Origin: Chrysomallon squamiferum
Taxonomy: Eukaryota > Mollusca > Gastropoda > Neomphalida > Peltospiridae
Length of the DNA stretch: 64,000 bases
Reading direction: 5' to 3'
Assembly: GCA_012295275.1 (NCBI GenBank)
Contig: CM022675.1
Location: 6,069,832-6,133,831, forward strand
Shown here: piece by piece, positions 47,680 through 60,200 of the stretch
How positions within the stretch are numbered: position 1 is the stretch's first letter
How the letters are laid out: each line of letters begins with the position of its first letter
Position numbers and translations under genes: made by a program
Notes under the pieces: generated by a model
What the model was told of the DNA's origin: nothing
What the model saw: the letters and a program-made list of their open reading frames with translations, nothing else
The model's database searches: none

Positions 47680-48020
47680 CCTGTATTGTAAACGTTTAAT
47701 TATGATATTGTAAATATATTATATTGTAAACACTTAACTGTTATATAGTAAACATATAACTTTTATACTGTAAACCCATAGATTGTTTCATTGCAAAGTA
47801 TAATTCACTGTACACTTCTCATTGCTGTATTGTAAACATATAGCAGTCCTGTTGTAAGCAGACAGTTGTTTTATTATAAAGATGTAACTAGCACACAGTA
47901 AGCATATAATATAATGTAAATACAAAATCGTTATATCATTAACAAATAACTTTTGTATTTTAAAGATATACATTTGAATTCTAGACATATAACTGTTATA
48001 AGGTAAACACAATTACTTTA
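47680..48020. repeat. Degenerate minisatellite of about 25-30 bp
   Basis: Diverged repeats of a TATTGTAAACATATAACTGT type consensus, with the core 'gtaaac(a/g)yataac' appearing about a dozen times. No coding function is apparent. Confidence 0.6.
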
Positions 48021-48340
48021 CTATAAAAATATTACTAATTTATTATTAATGTGTACTTAAATAAATAAAGAAACAAATAAATAAATATTAAATACATAAA
48101 TAAGTAAACAAAACAAACAAACTAAGAAACAAACAAATAACACAGGATAAAAATATTCACACTAACTTCACACTTGAATTCATACAACTTCGAATTGTAA
48201 AGACATCGACATCGAGATAACTGTATAATTATTAGAATCAATAAAATTAAAACGTTTATTTAGCCTTATGTTATTTATTAAACTATTTGTGATCTTTATG
48301 CGAATGCCAGTAAACAAACAAATAAATAATTATCACACAT

Positions 48341-48516
48341 AAACAATGTAATCGGGAGTAACCGGGTACAAAGTACACAAAATAATAATCTCGAGGATTC
48401 ACGCGACTTTGAATCACGCGATTAAAATGGCGGCTTGTTTTCAGGCGGCTGTCATTGCGCAAACTAAAATGAAAAGATTACAAGGAATTTGTTAGTTAAT
48501 TACTTCTATTTTGAAG
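48341..48516 (+). promoter_or_regulatory. Promoter module and exon 1, unit D copy 1
   Basis: AAAATGGCGGC at 48424-48434, the 22-codon uORF, and donor TTTTGAAG/GTGAGTG at 48516. Essentially identical to 25441-25616. Confidence 0.55.
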
Positions 48517-49718
48517 GTGAGTGTATATTTAATTTATTTCTTCATATTCAGTTTCATTTTTTAATAATATGCCACTGTATTTACATGCAATATTAATTAT
48601 AGCTCATGAGCCATGATGGGGGCGTGGCAGAAATATTTTAAACAAAACTATTACACACCATTAATGTATTTAAAATATAAAAGTTAAATATCTACTTAAT
48701 TATTACTTCTAACTGTTTACGTGTATCGTGGGATTAACAGACAAATATAAAAAATCGAAACGATGTTTGTTAATTACCATGAAAAGTGACTGAGCTGTGA
48801 GATTTTTAGTACTGGACGTCTGGGACCGTATGGGAACCCGTAGAAAATAATGAATTTCGAAATAAGTTACCCGTCTCTTAGAAATATCAGTTACATAGAC
48901 ATTTTTATCACTAGATGGGCGATACTATTATTATTATAACTTAGAAGAAAGGATTGTCATGTTGTTCATTATTTTCTAAACATAAAAAACTTACAAATTA
49001 TTAATTGCTAACAAAGATAAAAAAAGTCAAGATATTACTTGTCAAATGCTCAGATATTTTAGTACTATTCATTTTGAAATATTTCTTTTCCATTGTTTCT
49101 TTCTTTGTTGTGTTGTTGTTGTTGTGGTGTTCTTCTTCTTCTTCTTCTTCTTCATTTAAATCAATTAACAACAATGTTTGTATATATACATACATATATA
49201 TATATATATTTGTGTGTATATGGATGTGTGTGTGTATATGTGAAGATATATCTGTGTTTTTTCTCAAGGTATTTTCAGTTTTACTAAACATATAATAATG
49301 CACCAAATTCTGCATCGAAAACAATATTGTGGTTGAAATTCCCTTGACATTTGAAATTTCAGTGTTGATATTGTCTTTTGTTTTAGAAAGATTACTCTGT
49401 CAGTTTTAACTGGCCTCCTTGTGGGATAATCTTGAGACAAGAAAAAACACAACTTTATGGAAAATGTTCTTCTTTTTATACAGTATTTCTAGCTTTTCTA
49501 TATAGTGTGAAGTTCCATGTGTATCGAAATAATGATTCGAAGATAATGGCCGTTTATCCTAATTACTAAAGATTCATAAAGGTATGGTTACAAAATGTCC
49601 TCCCCAAAAGAAGTTTTCTAGTATTTTTTATGTGGTTCTTTAGAAGAAAGATGAATACTTAGTTAATTGATGATTTTGTGCACAAATCCTAAAACCAATA
49701 AAAAATTACCTACTATAT
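48517..49718. repeat. Decayed gene-copy upstream region, unit D
   Basis: Counterpart of 25617-26813, with very few differences; no coding region. TTC run at about 49133-49154 and TA repeat near 49193-49210. Confidence 0.5.
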
Positions 49719-50019
49719 GAAATATTGAAATTGTGACAACAGTTATTGAAAAAGGTGTTGTTGTAAATATTAAAAACAATGCAGGTAAAATTTCTCTTCT
49801 GATAGGTTATCACTACAAACACAACAACGTAGCTTCGTTTTTACTGGAGCATGGAGCTGATCCTCATTTAGCAGACAGATATAACAATTCTGTTTTACAC
49901 GTAGTATTTTAACGTGGAAATATTGAAATTGTAACAGCACTGACTGAAAAAGGCAGTGATGTAAATATCAAAAGTAACAGAGGTTAAACTCCTCTTCATA
50001 GAGCTTTAAATTATGGCCA
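49719..50019 (+). pseudogene. ANK fossil, unit D
   Basis: Copy of 26814-27115 with the same two in-frame TAA stops; it reads NNSVLH where the unit C copy has NTSVLH. Confidence 0.8.
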
Positions 50020-50022
50020 GTA

Positions 50023-50226
50023 AACAAATAAATAAATAATTATCACACATAAACAATGTAATCGGGAGTAACCGGGTACAAAGTACACAAAATAATAATC
50101 TCGAGGATTCACGCGACTTTGAATCACGCGATTAAAATGGCGGTTTGTTTTCAGGCGGTTGTCATTGCTCAAACTAAAATGAAAATATTACAAGGAATCT
50201 GTTAGTTAATTTCTTCTATTTTGAAG
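50023..50226 (+). promoter_or_regulatory. Promoter module and exon 1, unit D copy 2
   Basis: Counterpart of 27119-27322, including the AAAATGGCGGT variant (from 50134) and donor AAG/GTAAGGG at 50226. Confidence 0.5.
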
Positions 50227-51312
50227 GTAAGGGTATATTTAATTGATTTCTTCATATTCAGTTTCATTTTTTAATAATATGTTAGTGTATTTACATGCAA
50301 TATTAACTATATCTCATGAGCCATGATGGGGGCGTGGCAGAAATATTTTACACAAACATATTACACACCATTAATGTATTTAAAATATAAAAGTTAAATA
50401 TCTGCTTAATTATTACTTCTAACTGTTAAATGTATCGTGTGATTAACAGATAAATCTAAAAAATAAACGATGTTTGTTAATTACAATGAAAAGTGACTGA
50501 GCTGTGAGATTTTTAGTAATGTCAAAAGCTGAATTTCTCAGAATCATTGATTCGGAAAATGGCTTTATAAGTCACCCCTTGTGTTTAATTCTGAAGATCA
50601 TAGCAACCATGTATTTTTAGTCGCTTGATGTCCTAAAAGTTTGAAAAAAGTTTGGTTAGTTTCAGCAAGAATGAATTAGTATTTATCAGTGTTCTCTCCT
50701 CATGTGTTAACATTTGTCTGAGTTTAAAGAAAAGTGACTAAACTGCCATTTTTGCCATCATTGAATTAAATCGCGATTGATTTATTTATTATTATTGTTG
50801 TTTTTTTTGTTGTTGTTTTTATTATTATTATTTTTTATTTTTACATTGTATTTTCCCATAAAATGTTTGAAATTCTGCATTTTTATGATATTGATTAATG
50901 CCTTATAAAACAGGTATACGTTTAAAACAAAAAATGAAATAGGTATAAAGATCTTTAAACAGTACATCATAACTCTCTTGACACATGTAAGTTAAAAAAA
51001 AAAACAGTACTTGGTGTATACATTTGTTAAAAGGACTTCAGGCATTTGATATTTAACCATAATCCTCTACAAAATACGATTTCGTCTAATCCGTGGAGGG
51101 CACTCCAGAATGGTGTAGCAGGTACTTATTATTGTAGTCTGGGATCGTATGTGAACCCGTGGAAAATAATGAATTAAGAAATAAGTTACCCGTCTCTTAG
51201 AAATATCAGTTACGTACACATTTGTATCACTAGGTGGGCGATACTCGATGCAGTTTTCATTTACCACCTCTGATCAGCCAAACATAAAGTGTCCACCTTT
51301 CAAAGGAGAAAG

Positions 51313-51359
<47 letters not shown>

Positions 51360-52323
51360 GATTATTATTATTATTGATACTATTATTATTATTATTATTA
51401 TTATTATTACTTCTACTACTACTACTTAGAAGAAAGAACTGTCATGTTCATTGTTTTCTAAACTTACAAATTATTAATTGCTAACAAAGATAAAAGTCAA
51501 AATATTATTTGTCAAATGCTCAGATATTTTAGTACCATTCATTTTGAAATATTTATTTTTCTTTGTTTCTTTCTTTGTTGTGTTGTTGTTGTTGTCCTTT
51601 TTCTTCTTCTTGTTTATTTAAATCAATCAACAACGTTTGTGTGTATATATCTGTGTGAACGTGTGTGTGTGAGTGTGTGTATGTGCATATATATATATAT
51701 GTGTGTGTTTTCTCAAGGTAGTTTCAGTTTTACTACAAATATAATAATGTATCAAATTCTGCATCGAAAACAATATTGTGGTTGAAATTCCCTTGACATT
51801 TGAAATTTCAGTGTTGATATTGTCTTTTGTTTTAGAAAGATTACTCTGTCATTTTTAACTGGCCTCCTTGTTGGATAATCTTGAGTTCAGAACAAATTAT
51901 TTTGAAACAAAAACACAAACAACAAAAAACACAACATGTTGGCACATTTTCTGCTTTTATACCGTCTATTTCTAGCTTTTCTATATAGTGTGAAGTTCCA
52001 TGTGTACCGAAATAATGATTAGAAGATAACGGCTTACCCTGGTATTTCTAACCTTAGTGCAATAAAAACAGGCTGTTTATCCTAATTACTAAAGATTAAT
52101 AGAGGTATGGTTACAAAATGTGCTTCCCAAAAGAAGTTTTCCAATATATTGCATGTGATTATTTAGGAGAAAGATGAATACTTAGTTAATTGGTGATTTC
52201 GTGCACAAATCCTAAATTTACCTATTATATGATTAGATGATTATCTTTTTATTGGCCCATGCAAGAAGAGCTTACTTTTGGTCAAACTTAGATAGCTTGG
52301 GTGTTGATGTGTCAAGCTGAACA
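50227..52323. repeat. Decayed gene-copy upstream region 2, unit D
   Basis: Counterpart of 27323-29314. An expanded ATT tract lies at 51313-51410. No coding region. Confidence 0.5.
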
Positions 52324-52462
52324 GATGGTCATAATATTTCTCTTTTATTTATGGCAGTTCGATATGGAAATACTGAAATTGCGACAGCACCGATTGGAAA
52401 AGATGTTGATGTAAATATTAAAAACAATCAAGGTGAAACTGCTCTTCTTGCAGGTGTGATTT
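52324..52462 (+). pseudogene. Short ANK fossil, unit D
   Basis: Counterpart of 29315-29452 without the internal stop. It is isolated from any start or splice context, so it is still a fossil. Confidence 0.7.
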
Positions 52463-52790
52463 ATTTCTTTTCAAAAGAAAAGAAACACAAAATAATAATA
52501 ATAATAAAACAAGATAAAGAAATATTTTAATTCAGTGTTTCCATTTCCCGAAAAGCATTAAACCATAATTTGAAACAGAAATGAACATTTTTTATATAAT
52601 TCTATAAAACAAATATTCTGTGAAATAGTTTTTGACATAACCATTAAACAAATTTCCGCAAATATGTCATATTTTAATAATTACTATTAAGGAAATGCAG
52701 AATTAAATTTACATATTTGTAAGGGAAGAATGAAAATGTTGACATAACTCCAGCTTTCTTAACTCCACTTTTGTTTTTGTTTTGTTTGTA

Positions 52791-53063
52791 CTACCAGATC
52801 TTATCACAGAAGTCAGTTCTTTCATCACTGTTACTCAATTCATCACAGTCTGTTGGTTTTGGATAGGCTTTCATATCAGATTTAATTGGTTTTTTAATGT
52901 CATTGTCTGAATCCAGGGGGACTGTTAAACTGCTGCTTTCATTGGGCTCTATCGTTCTGAAGCGACAATCAGTTTTTTTGCGTCAAAATGAATATTCTGA
53001 CCATTTACTGAAACTTGTTTCTCTTGCAGCTTGTGATGTAGCATAATTCAGCATCAGATCAAA
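52791..53063. other. Conserved coding-like segment, unit D
   Basis: Counterpart of 29824-30096, the same 91-codon length and the same TGA in the minus-strand frame. Strand and identity are undecided. Confidence 0.4.
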
Positions 53064-53497
53064 AACCCTTGTATAAACCTGTAGTACCTGAGATACAAGC
53101 CATGTCACAGATATTAACAAACAATTAAGTGAAATGTTCTGAGAAAAGGAAAAAATCAAAATCCAATAGATAAAACCATGTTGAATCCTTTATAATTATT
53201 CCTTCACTTGTTTGTCTAGATCTATCTAGATAATAAGATGTTAAAAAAAAGAGAAAATAAAAAAATAAAATAAAAAATGTACATTTAATATTATAATACT
53301 AGTACTTGAGAGACTGTGTACATGAACCAGACTGATGACGTTATCGGAGAACTCATTAAAATCTGTCATCACTACAATTAACAAAATAGAGGGAGAAATG
53401 ATTGCTGAGTCACTTCTTCTGTCAAACAGTCGAAATGTACACGATCAAATTCTAAAAATATAAAAGTGCTGTTGTTTGTTTATATTTCTCTTATCTA

Positions 53498-53690
53498 GGT
53501 CGTGTGCCACGCGATAGAAACGCGATGTGCATGCGTTTATTTATAGGTTTATTTAATCAGTTGTCAATGAACCAATGAGATCAACAGCTGGCGCATGACC
53601 TTCCCTTTTCTACCACGTGATCAAAATCGTTTCAGTTGTGAGCTTTAAAAGGTGTGCGTTCTAAGCAAATTAACAGGTTGAAAATATTAA
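53498..53690 (+). promoter_or_regulatory. Possible CCAAT/E-box/TATA-like promoter, unit D
   Basis: Counterpart of 30531-30720; CACGTG at 53614-53619. No assigned transcript. Confidence 0.35.
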
Positions 53691-54505
53691 AAATAATAAA
53701 AATAAATAGTAATTGAAAATAATATAAAATAAAAATCAACAATAACAATACAAAAACCCCTAAAACAAATACATTTGTTTTCAGCCATAGACGCCCAGAA
53801 TAACGAAAATACTAATAATAAAATTTAAGATGTGTAATACAAAATTAGATATGAAGACAAAGAAAGCTTTGCATTTAGTCTCAGTTTACATTAATCTATG
53901 CAATAAAATATATAGATATAGATATAATGTATATGTATATTCAATACCAAAGTCATTGAGAAAAAACCCACAGTGTAAATGAACAGACACACACACATAT
54001 ACTGAGGAAGCCATCTACAATACTCAAAATATATATATGAAGACAGTAAAACGGCAACAAAATGCAGTTGAATAACACTACTATATAAAGAGTTTATTGC
54101 AGTCAAATCATATAGGAAACACATCAATATGATATCTCGCACACACAAACAAACACACGCACAGACACGGAAACATACACGTACAAATACACAAACTCAG
54201 AAATACACACAAACACATACACAGCCACAGAGATACTCGCACACACCAGAGATGACTGCGATAAACTGGAATCATTAACTCTACAGTTTATCTTTACTCT
54301 GATATGATAACTAAAATAACAACTTTAAAATCCTGGGTCTAAAGGTAAACATGTCTACATCAATATGTAAAACAAGTAAAATACTTCAACAGCATGCTAT
54401 ACATCAAGATGATGTACGTACGAAAAATACAAAAACGAGGTAAAATATTATTGCATAAACATTTGGTGAAAATAAAAATGCAGAACAAGTATTTTTAAGT
54501 ATTAG
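53691..54505. other. No recognised gene
   Basis: AT-rich with a CA-rich patch (about 54138-54245). Differs from 30721-31529 by only scattered single bases. Confidence 0.5.
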
Positions 54506-55022
54506 AATAATCTCTCCATCGACTGTGTACTTAATTTATTTGAAAAGCTGATACACCCAATTTTATTGTATGGTTGTCGAATACGGGGTTTTACATATAT
54601 ACAACTAATAGACTGATTCCATATGAAATTTTTATGTACCCCTGATTTTAGGATCTATGATGAACTAAGACTGTGTCGCCTTTGTATTTACATAAAAGCA
54701 AGAATGATAACCTTGGAGATGAATATCATTATATATTTGAAAGTAATGTTCCTATATTATTAAATGCAAAAAAAAATGTATACCAGATAAATATTTGCGA
54801 CATCCAAATGTAAGTTCATATACTAATATGTTTAACAGTAAAAATATATTTGTATTAAAAGAGCTATGTTTGTTAATAAGAACTATATGTGACAGAGTAT
54901 GTCCTCCACGTTAACCTTTCATGCATGTACATTTTAATTTTGTTTCCATGTGTCTGTAATACGTTCTTCTTTGTACTCTTATCCTACAGTTTATGACAAT
55001 AAAACCATTGTCATTGTCATTG
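54506..55022 (+). mobile_element. LINE 3' end, unit D
   Basis: Counterpart of 31530-32043, with the same truncation, the same frameshifts and the terminal ATTGTC-type repeat. Confidence 0.75.
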
Positions 55023-56640
55023 CTAAGTTGTATATCTAAATAAGAAATATAGCTTTGACTGCAAAACAAAAGTTACCTAGCATTTGACCATTTTTGACAG
55101 TTTCACTGATGGTGCTAATACAAATTTAAAGGAAAAAGAAAAACGTTTTGAAAAATAAATATATAATATTAAAAAAAGAAGAAGAAATAGTCATTAGGTT
55201 TCTTATTCGGTATTTGTGCAATAATACAGGTACTTTTAATTAAGCAGATCTACTACTTAGAACATTTTAATTGAAATAACATAACAAATAGGGTTAATGC
55301 AATGAAAACTGGAAGTGAAGCTTAATTAGCAAACATTCATAGAGGTATGGTAAAAAAAAAAAAAAAAAAAAGGTGTTCTACTGTAGGTTATTTTGTGCTT
55401 CTTTGGGTGAAAGATGAATATATAATTGAGGGTTTTATATACAATTCCTGAAATATGATCATTAACAGTAAACATCATCATTTCAAAATATCGTTGTCCA
55501 AAACAGTAATCATTGTTTCTATTGTTTCTTAGCGAAATTGTCTTTCACTACAGTGTCTGGAATACCAAACAAATTTGTTAAATTTCATGAGAATGTTCAC
55601 ATTTATCATGTGTAAATATTAACTCTTATTTAAATTGCACAAATAGAAGGATAAGATGCACTCATTTGTAAGCAAAAGAAACATCAATTGGTGAACTTTG
55701 TGATTTTACTGCAAATATTCTTTGATGTCTGTTTCCAGTTGCATATTATGTAAAGATACTATAAAAACAGAGAAGCTGGAGGCAGGCATGGTTAATTTTC
55801 CTGAATCAAAGGTCCATTGTTTTGTATTTACCAAAGGAAAGAATAGCTTATGCATTCCAGCAGCAGGCGGTTTCAAAGGCTGATTTCTGTTAAATCAGTA
55901 GTCAGGGACCGTATAGGAACCAGTAGAAAACAATGTATAGAAAATAAGTTCTTAGTGACTTTGAAACATCAGTTATTTGAATTTTGATACATAATGCAAT
56001 ATGTGCAAATTTCTTGATATTTTAAGCTGCCATGGGGAGCAGCTAAATATTAAATGCACACCCTGGGTGTGTGTGTGACGAAAGATTATCATTATTATTA
56101 TCTGGAAGAAAGAACTGTACTTGTGATTTTTCTTGACAGTTGAGCGTGTACTTTGATATTTTGTCTCATGTACATTGCTTTCTAAACATACAAAACTTGT
56201 AAATTATTAGTTGCCCAAAAAATTGAGAAATGTAGAAGACATTTTTCAAATGCTCAATTATGTTAGTTCTCTTCATTTTAATTTTATTTGTTTTTGTTGC
56301 TTAAGTCAGTTTTGAACAATATTTGTACATCTATTCAGATACACCTCTCTTTTCAGAAGGTAGCTTTAGTTTTCTTATAAACATAATAACAAAGCCAAGT
56401 CTGCATCAAAACAAATATTTTGGTTGAAATTTCAAAACTTATTTTCTTTATTAACATTTATTTATTTTTTTAAAAATTTACTCTGTCATCTTAAACTGGT
56501 GTCCTTGTAGGATAATCTAGAATTCAAGGGTAAAACACACACACACACATACACACACATATTTTTATCTTTCCTGAATTCTAGATAACTCCTAGGGGTG
56601 GTGTATATATATATATATACACTAACACTGTCATGGAATT
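55023..56640. repeat. Conserved upstream block of gene D
   Basis: Counterpart of 32044-33660, with poly-A at 55352-55371 and a short CA tract at 56534-56560 within the same inverted-repeat arms. No coding region. Confidence 0.55.
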
Positions 56641-56923
56641 CAGATTGCGTAATCAAATTTGTTACTTCAATCACAGATCCACTCCTTTTATTTTTAAGCG
56701 ATGGAATTGAAATTGCGCATGCTTAATTGCAACTACAATCGCATCCGCTCCTTTTGTTGTTTCTGCTAATTTTTCAACTTTGTGGATTTGTTATAAAAAA
56801 GGCTGGCATTTGGTAAATAAAGTAAGCGAAGTAAGCGAGAGCAAAGAAAACGGTTAAGACGAGAATTCGGTCAGGCGTGGAAACCAATGTTTCTGAATGA
56901 CATTGCCTTTACAGACAATTATG
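56640..56923 (+). promoter_or_regulatory. Alternative promoter and coding first exon, gene D
   Basis: TATAAAA at 56792-56798, ATG at 56887, phase-1 donor ATG/GTAAGCA at 56923. It codes MFLNDIAFTDNY. Counterpart of 33700-33973. Confidence 0.5.
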
Positions 56924-57452
56924 GTAAGCAATTGTCTATTCTTATTTTGATAGGGTGTAATGTGCAGTTAACCTGTGTCAATAACATTTATTATAAAACT
57001 TTAAGGTTTTAATCTGTCCTTCGTGCAGATTCTTATTTTTTCTTGGTTTTTCGTATGACATTTGTCTTATCATTAATCAGAATTACTTAAACGTATGTTT
57101 TATGACTGTATAATGCATTATTATCAAGTCACCTGTATTTCATAATTAACTGGTGTTGTGTTTATTTCTCTGATGGATAAATAGACTTATTGATTTATAC
57201 AGATTGCTGTCAATTTAGCTTTTATATTCTTTGTTAGGTGGCCATTAAAGCACCTTGTTTCTCTAGACTGAGCCATAAAAAAACAATATACGGTGTTTAA
57301 AGGTGTGAACCCCGTGATATACACACATGAGCGTGTGTGTATGTGTGTGTTTATTTAACAGAATCCAATGTCACAATATAACAACTTAAACACAGAATTG
57401 AATGTAATATTAGCAATCTATCAGTAATGTAAACTGATATTTTACATTTCAG
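56924..57452. other. Gene D intron
   Basis: Starts GTAAGCAATT and ends TTTCAG at 57452. No coding region. Confidence 0.5.
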
Positions 57453-57605
57453 CCAATATGGATGATGAAAAAGAGGAGGACAACACCACAGCTGCATCTA
57501 CTTCTGACTCACATGATCAAAAAGAGGAGGACAACACCACAGCAGCAACTACTTCAGACATGGATACTGCACAGCCACAAGTGTCAACAGTCACATCTTC
57601 TAAAG
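57453..57605 (+). CDS. Gene D acidic exon
   Basis: Acceptor ends at 57452, ATG at 57458, donor AAAG/GTAATT at 57605. The 148 coding bases are in the expected phase 1 and open. It codes two acidic units and the DTAQPQVSTVTS tail, so this exon is intact in D where the C copy is frameshifted. Confidence 0.65.
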
Positions 57606-58526
57606 GTAATTAATAGCACAGTAGTTTTCTACAATGTAGTTTACTAATTTGATGGGCAGGTAAAACCAAACAAAATTAATTTTTATAACTGTAACAGTGC
57701 AGTTTTTCAGTATATTGTTTAATCTCAAGCAGTTATTGTTTATTTCTGTTGTTTTTACTTTCACTTTAAAGTGTGTGCTGACAATTTTATGGTTATAACA
57801 CTATTGAACATACACACTTTTCTGATTTATATTGCTAAAAAATTAACAATTCAAAAACCTTTATATCCTGTTTCTTTGACCTATGAAAACTTTAAAGCAA
57901 AACACACACCAATTACTATTTTGATTACAATCATGACTGTTGTAATTATTTTTGAATTTACTTTTGTTTATTTTAATACTGTAAAGTAATACTTATTTCT
58001 TAGCACCTACAATAATAATCAGTTAACAAACAATATTAAACAGATTTCTTTTATATAATTATATTTAAAAATAATACATTTTATTAATACTGTATCCTGT
58101 ACTGTTCTATATATAGATAAAAAAAACATTTTTAGAAATTTTCTACCAGACTCTGTGATCAGAACAACAGATACAACACACACACACATCACACACACAT
58201 ATTTCTAAATGGTGTGCATGTTTCAGTGATTTTAAAAGAGCATTAATAAACATTGAAATGCTACGAAAAGTATATATAAAACAACAACAATAATAACAAC
58301 AATGAGAAAATCAATTAGAACAATAAATAAATTAATAATATTATCAAGAAACAACAACAATAGCAGTACTTATTATAGTAAAATCAATCAGAAAGATATA
58401 AAAATAATGTTACACATTTGCTCTTTTAAGACTTAGCTGAAGTGTAATTGTACAAGTTGCTGTTAATAATTATTGTTTAATTGTAAACAACAAAAAGTTA
58501 TTCTTTTTATTTTCATATTATTTCAG
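57606..58526. other. Gene D intron with exon deletion
   Basis: AT-rich. Relative to gene C, about 0.3 kb around the 117-nt exon is missing near 58140, where the flanking sequences are joined directly. Confidence 0.6.
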
Positions 58527-58559
58527 TAAAGAGTGATGGAAGAGCATCAAACATGAAAG
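58527..58559 (+). pseudogene. Gene D 11-codon exon, donor lost
   Basis: The acceptor TTATTTCAG and the exon sequence are kept, including an in-frame ATG. The donor reads AT at 58560-58561 where gene C has GT, so this exon cannot splice normally to the NTPase exon. Confidence 0.7.
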
Positions 58560-58764
58560 ATGACTTTTTTGTCCTTACTTTCTTTTGAAAAATGACCATT
58601 AATAACAAAATAATTATCTAGTTGCTTTTAATCTTAACACTGATGAATAAATATTATAAACTAATTCTTACTAAGAAATAATAAAGTTAATGTTTATATA
58701 CTACAAACAATTATAAAATAGTTTATAATAGATTCTAATTTTTTTTTAACTTGTTCTGATGCAG

Positions 58765-60200
58765 TGTCTACAACAACAAGGATGCACTCAGTTGACTGGA
58801 ATCTCTATGTTGAAACAAGAGCAGAAGAAATAGGTGTTGAACTTTTGAAGAAGAATGGTGTTGTGATTGTAATAGGCTGTCCAGGTTCAGGAAAGACAAC
58901 TCTAGCTTTGAGCATTATGAGGCAGATAGAAAAAGAAGAGAAAAGAGAATCTTACTTGCTGACTCATCATATTGAATTCAATGATATCCCTATATCTAAA
59001 GATAAAAAATGTATTATTCTCATTGATGACATATTTGGTAAAACTAATCTCATTTCAGATTTTAGGCTGTCACTGCAACCAACATTTCCATCGGTGTGGA
59101 GTCTTGTTCAGGATGGTTCTGTGAAATGTATTATTACCTTACGAAATCAAATATTTGCAGAAAGTAAAACCAGTTTGAAGGAATTTGATCTGTTTAATGA
59201 GAAACATGTTCTTGATCTGCAGAGTCCTGAATTTTGTCTCAGTTGGGATGAAAAGAATAAAATTCTAAACAAATATCTCAAACAAAAACATGTTACAATG
59301 GAGCAACGTGACAAACGGAACGTTATTCACCAAGCATGTACGGAGTTAGGATTTCCTCAGGTATGTGTTTATTATGTTAATTCTACTGATGCACAAAAAA
59401 GAGGAGTTGAGTTTTTTAAGAAACCTGTAGAATATCTCAGAGAACAATTGGGAAATATGAAAAATGATGAATCATCACAGATCAACTATCTGGTTCTACT
59501 GCTGATCATGTTTCAGCAAGGCAGTCTCAGTATTGATTTGTTGAACCCATTTGAAAATGACTCTGACATAATGGAATTAGTAAGAATGCTGGAGGGTGCC
59601 TGCCTGAGTCTAAAAGACACAAGTTTCACACATATAAAAGCAGCAGCTGATGTAATGTGTGGTACCTATTTGAATTGTTACAACAATAGATACACATTTA
59701 TTCACCAGTCAGTGTTTGACTCGTTGTTTCTGATGTTTTCATCAGAATTTCCAAAGAAAGCAGCAGAGTTGCTAGAAGTGTGTCCTCTCTCAATGTTGTT
59801 AGAATATGTTGTGACGCCTGGAGTGTCTAACAAAAGTCACATTACAATGACTGTGAAACCTGACTGCTTTGATGTTCTCGCTCGCAGATTTACTGACTTG
59901 CTGGCATCAAGCAGTGCCAGAGAAATTATTTCACATCCATCACTGAAAGATGAAGAGTTTCTAAAATATCTCATTGAGAAAAAACACTTCTATGGTAAAT
60001 TGTCCGAAATACTGGAAACGGAACTGCATCGAAGAAGTTATTATTTTGCATTTCAGGTAGGCGAAAATTTCATTGATATATATGAGAATATTTCACATTT
60101 CCATGACGGTCATACAGACTGTTGGACATTATCCTACCTGTATTTGACAGTTAAACAAAACAGATGTATTCATCATCTGTTGCAAGTGAGTGTGTTGTGA
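58765..60200 (+). CDS. Gene D nSTAND3 NTPase and winged-helix part
   Basis: The acceptor TGATGCAG ends at 58764. It codes an intact P-loop NTPase (Walker A GCPGSGKTT, Walker B IILIDDIFG, sensor ITLRNQIF), the winged-helix-like region with YTFIHQSVFD and the next helices. An in-frame ATG at 58782 precedes Walker A, so translation could begin here even without the upstream exon. Near 60150-60165 a one-base deletion relative to gene C moves the frame, which then stops at 60200, so the ANK part is separated. Without the ankyrins the product would be about 470 residues, similar in plan to the truncated gene B. Confidence 0.75.
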
